NCBI GenBank assembly: GCA_014634225.1 | Contig: BLFN01000533.1 | Span: forward strand, 890,597 to 900,596 | DNA: 10,000 nt | From: Acropora yongei | Taxonomy: Eukaryota > Cnidaria > Anthozoa > Scleractinia > Acroporidae | Direction: 5' to 3' | Part shown: positions 8,226 through 10,000 of the stretch, piece by piece | Position numbering within the stretch: the stretch's first letter is position 1 | How the letters are laid out: the number at the start of each line of letters is the position of its first letter | The notes under the pieces: generated by a model | What the model was told of the DNA's origin: nothing | Seen by the model: only the letters and a program-made list of their open reading frames with translations | Databases searched by the model: none | Made by a program: the position numbers and the translations under genes

Positions 8226-8809
8226 CACTCTCCCGCTGACGCAGTACCACAGTTTCTCCAGAAACTAGAAAGCCATTGTTTATCCTAAGGCCGAATACCA
8301 AGAGCCTCCTAAAGAGATTTCGTTAAATGGACGCATTTACATGGAACAGGCTAATCTTCATGACCAAAAAAGATTTCATTATACGATAGGTATGTAGTGC
8401 AATAGATAAGGTATTTTAGCAATATTTGTAAATTTTTGTTTATTGTCATTACGAGATCAGTGATAATGTAACACTTTTGCGGAATAGGATCCTTGGTTTA
8501 AAGGAAGTTTTGATGTTGATGTTAATGGCTTCTCGTTAGTTATAGCTTTTTTTTTAGCTAAGCATTAAAAGCATCTATCCTTGAAAAACTGTTTAATTAT
8601 TCCACCTTTTTCTAGGTTTGTTCGTAGCAGCTCATCAATATAACTTCGAGTGGGCTGTTATCAAAGGTGTCTCGGACTTTGCAGGCGACAACAAATCTGA
8701 TAGTGATCCTTGGAGGCCGTTCTCCAGTTTGATGGCAGCCTCACTTGTGGCTCACATCTTAAGCGATGTCTACGTTTTCGAGGAATGGCGCCACTATGGA
8801 GATAAATGA
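6881..8809 (+). CDS. Nucleoside phosphorylase/nucleosidase-superfamily protein, two exons
   Basis: Exon 1 is 6881-7562 and exon 2 is 8616-8809, joined by a phase-1 intron. The donor reads GAAG|GTAAAA and the acceptor TTTTTCTAG|GTTTG. Splicing restores a 291-residue protein ending in TGA; without it the frame stops at 7592-7594. The fold resembles the PNP_UDP/MTA-SAH nucleosidase family, which cleaves the N-glycosidic bond of purine nucleosides. A hydrophobic first strand (IDILLL, about residues 35-41) is followed by the glycine-rich loop VGYCAGL (about 117-123) and GDVIIS. The family's VEMEGEG substrate motif (E225) lies at the exon junction and the VSDFA motif with the likely catalytic Asp (D248) is in exon 2. 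The substrate cannot be read from sequence. There is no signal peptide or membrane segment. The start is uncertain: ATG 6851 is also in frame, and the frame is open back to 6701 with a possible splice acceptor at 6777-6778, so an upstream exon is possible. Similar domains in corals occur alone or fused to signalling domains; here the protein ends just after the domain. Confidence 0.85.
7563..8615 (+). other. Intron of the nucleosidase gene
   Basis: A 1,053-base phase-1 intron. It starts GTAAAA and ends after a pyrimidine-rich tract (CCACCTTTTTCTAG). It splits the codon for Gly228, inside the conserved substrate-binding motif. It contains a large foldback element (8042-8214). The rest has no convincing coding content. 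A stretch at about 7640-7700 resembles dispersed repeat sequence but I cannot assign it. Confidence 0.85.
8042..8214. mobile_element. Foldback (MITE-like) element in the intron
   Basis: The left arm (8042-8126, 85 nt) is nearly the reverse complement of the right arm (8135-8214, 80 nt), with an 8-nt spacer AGAGCGAA. The arms differ by a 5-nt indel (GTTAATTTACCACCG against GTTTACACCG) and a few substitutions. The core, around GCTGACGTTTCGAGCGTTA, matches a repeat motif I associate with coral genomes. The sequence just right of it (to about 8277) also looks like part of that repeat. No clear target-site duplication is visible. There is no transposase, so it would be non-autonomous. In the pre-mRNA it would form a hairpin of about 80 bp. 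Confidence 0.75.
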
Positions 8810-9523
8810 AGCTAACATCTTGAAAGAAAACATCACAGAAGAGAAATCAGTGATGGTCTGCCTAAACAAAGAAATTGTAGCCATTTTGGAGTCTGGAAAT
8901 AATCCAAGGGGAACAAATTTCTTATCTTTTTAATTTTTTTTAAACTTTTTAAAATTGTGTGACTTAAGCCTTGTTACTTCTGGTCACGTGAGTGAAGACA
9001 CTTGTATTTTATTTTGACATGTTAATTAAATGAAATCTTAATATCACCTTAGATATCAATCATATTCCATACTGTATCGTGCTGGTCAGGGCGACTGAAG
9101 CCTCTTGTTTTCCCGTGTTTTCGAAATGGAACTGTCAAGAGATTTGAAGATGTTAACGCAAATTTCTGCACGGTCTCTCATCCTGGGTTTATCGCTAGGG
9201 TGTGTCGTCTTCAATATCTGAAAGTTGCTGATTAGAGTTTAGATTAAGTCATTTTCAAGTTATTTTCGTTTGAAACGTGGGAAGAATAATTAAGAACCTT
9301 CCTTGGTCAGAATTCGGCCTTCATGTAGTTAATCTTTTGGGACAGTCTGTCGTCTTGAAATTTATTGTATGAATTCAATTGTTGTGCAGCCGAAAGATCG
9401 GGTAATACTGAAATTACAATACTGGTCGTAAGCATTTTGTGGATGAAGAACTCCAGGCTGATGACTTTCTAATCTTATAATATCTGCGGGACCGGGTGAC
9501 GGTTGAGGTCTTCCATTCGAATC
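8810..9523. other. Probable 3' UTR then intergenic DNA
   Basis: The first two hundred or so bases are AT-rich with T runs (8926-8950) and lead to the ATTAAA at 9025, fitting a 3' UTR. Beyond it I see no coding signal or clear repeat. Confidence 0.45.
9025..9030 (+). promoter_or_regulatory. Candidate polyadenylation signal ATTAAA
   Basis: This is the most plausible signal downstream of the nucleosidase stop codon, about 215 bases after it. It is the common variant ATTAAA. I found no AATAAA between 8810 and 9100. The assignment rests on position and hexamer only. Confidence 0.35.
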
Positions 9524-9616
9524 ACTTGACAGGATATCTCAGCAAGCCTTTTAAGGCTTGCTGAGATATCAATTTAAATCAATGAGTTATCAATTTAAAA
9601 ATTGATAACTTGACAG
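9524..9616. mobile_element. Twin-hairpin insert flanked by a 9-bp direct repeat
   Basis: ACTTGACAG occurs at 9524-9532 and 9608-9616. Between the two copies lie two adjacent perfect hairpins: 9533-9550 with 9553-9570 (18-bp arms, 2-nt loop) and 9585-9596 with 9599-9610 (12-bp arms, 2-nt loop). The second hairpin overlaps the right flanking repeat by three bases. The direct repeat could be a target-site duplication of a tiny foldback element, but the overlap and the lack of known ends leave this open. Confidence 0.5.
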
Positions 9617-9620
9617 ACCA

Positions 9621-9693
9621 CAACACCGGGAACTCCGTGCCCTGTAGTCTTTTAGAACAGTGCGTGGGTTCTTTTACGTCCCGCAGAATTGTG
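9621..9693. repeat. Probable fragment of a dispersed coral-type repeat
   Basis: The stretch containing CACCGGGAACTCCGTGCCCT and GGGTTCTTTTACGTCCCGCAG matches a repeat I recall as common in coral genomes. This is memory, not a search. Nothing in the window itself repeats it. If correct, the open frame that starts at 9660 begins inside a repeat and its first codons are not meaningful. Confidence 0.4.
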
Positions 9694-9758
9694 AATTGTT
9701 TGTGAATCTCCGAGGTTTTAAGTTCGGGAACTGGACGAACCAGAATAAGCGTTCAACG

Positions 9759-9869
9759 ATGACGAATCGCTTCATGACTACACAGCTTATCCTGAAAACT
9801 GTGTGCACTGCTACTGTTGTTGACCCCTCTGGCAATGGAAATAACAGGGAATCAGTGACTGACTGCAAG
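9759..9869 (+). CDS. Possible first coding exon of a gene leaving the window
   Basis: An ATG at 9759 opens 37 codons (MTNRFMTTQLILKTV at the start) ending at TGCAAG|GTGAGT, a near-perfect splice donor with the intron starting at 9870. The frame is open further upstream but there it runs into probable repeat sequence. An acceptor-like CCCGCAG at about 9680-9686 offers another exon start. I do not recognise the product. The donor is the only firm evidence, and the continuation would lie mostly beyond the window. Confidence 0.2.
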
Positions 9870-10000
9870 GTGAGTTGGGCACCCATTCTGCTACACCAGT
9901 CGTGCTGATGATTCACAAGTTACTTCAATATTTTAATTCGAATGATCGATTTTAAAGGCTTTTCTTAAATTTGGGATGTTTATTTTGACAAGAAAGGCTT

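Noticed and set aside
9674..9916. Minus-strand open frame of 80 codons
   Set aside because: It overlaps probable repeat DNA, starts without support and has no recognisable features.
1..10000. CRISPR array, bacterial operon or other prokaryotic system
   Set aside because: No regularly spaced repeats, no clustered long open frames, no ribosome binding sites; spliced gene structure and a SINE indicate a eukaryote.

Overview
This window looks like nuclear DNA from a cnidarian, most likely a stony coral. It is AT-rich, gene-poor and dense in foldback repeats. It carries one intron-containing gene with consensus GT-AG splice sites, and several repeats resemble families I associate with coral genomes. 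The species call is inference from memory of such repeats and of the nucleosidase family, not from any search.

Layout. 1-2215 is mostly non-coding, with a short tandem duplication, a perfect 20-bp palindrome, a perfect 16-bp hairpin, a three-unit telomere-like patch and some unassigned open stretches. 2216-3517 holds one more unassigned open frame and a foldback/MITE-like element (2554-2728). 3518-3999 on the minus strand is the broken C-terminal end of a transposon-associated protein with a SAP-like motif and an acidic tail. Divergent from it, starting about 3992 on the plus strand, is a second decayed coding remnant. It runs to 5343 in six reading-frame pieces and is interrupted by a tRNA-derived retroposon (4209-4565) with a perfect 12-bp target-site duplication. 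That retroposon contains a perfect 99-bp inverted repeat. 5344-6850 shows little beyond weak repeats.

The one gene I consider intact is a two-exon nucleoside phosphorylase/nucleosidase-superfamily protein (exons 6881-7562 and 8616-8809, 291 residues). Its 1,053-base intron carries a 173-bp near-palindromic foldback element. 8810-9532 is the probable 3' UTR and intergenic DNA. 9524-9616 is a pair of hairpins bracketed by a 9-bp direct repeat. 9621-9693 looks like part of a dispersed repeat, followed by a possible exon with a strong splice donor at 9869/9870.

No operon logic applies and I see no multi-gene system. The main interest is how retroposon, foldback and pseudogene decay are layered, and the nucleosidase gene, whose relatives occur as effector domains in conflict and innate-immunity proteins.
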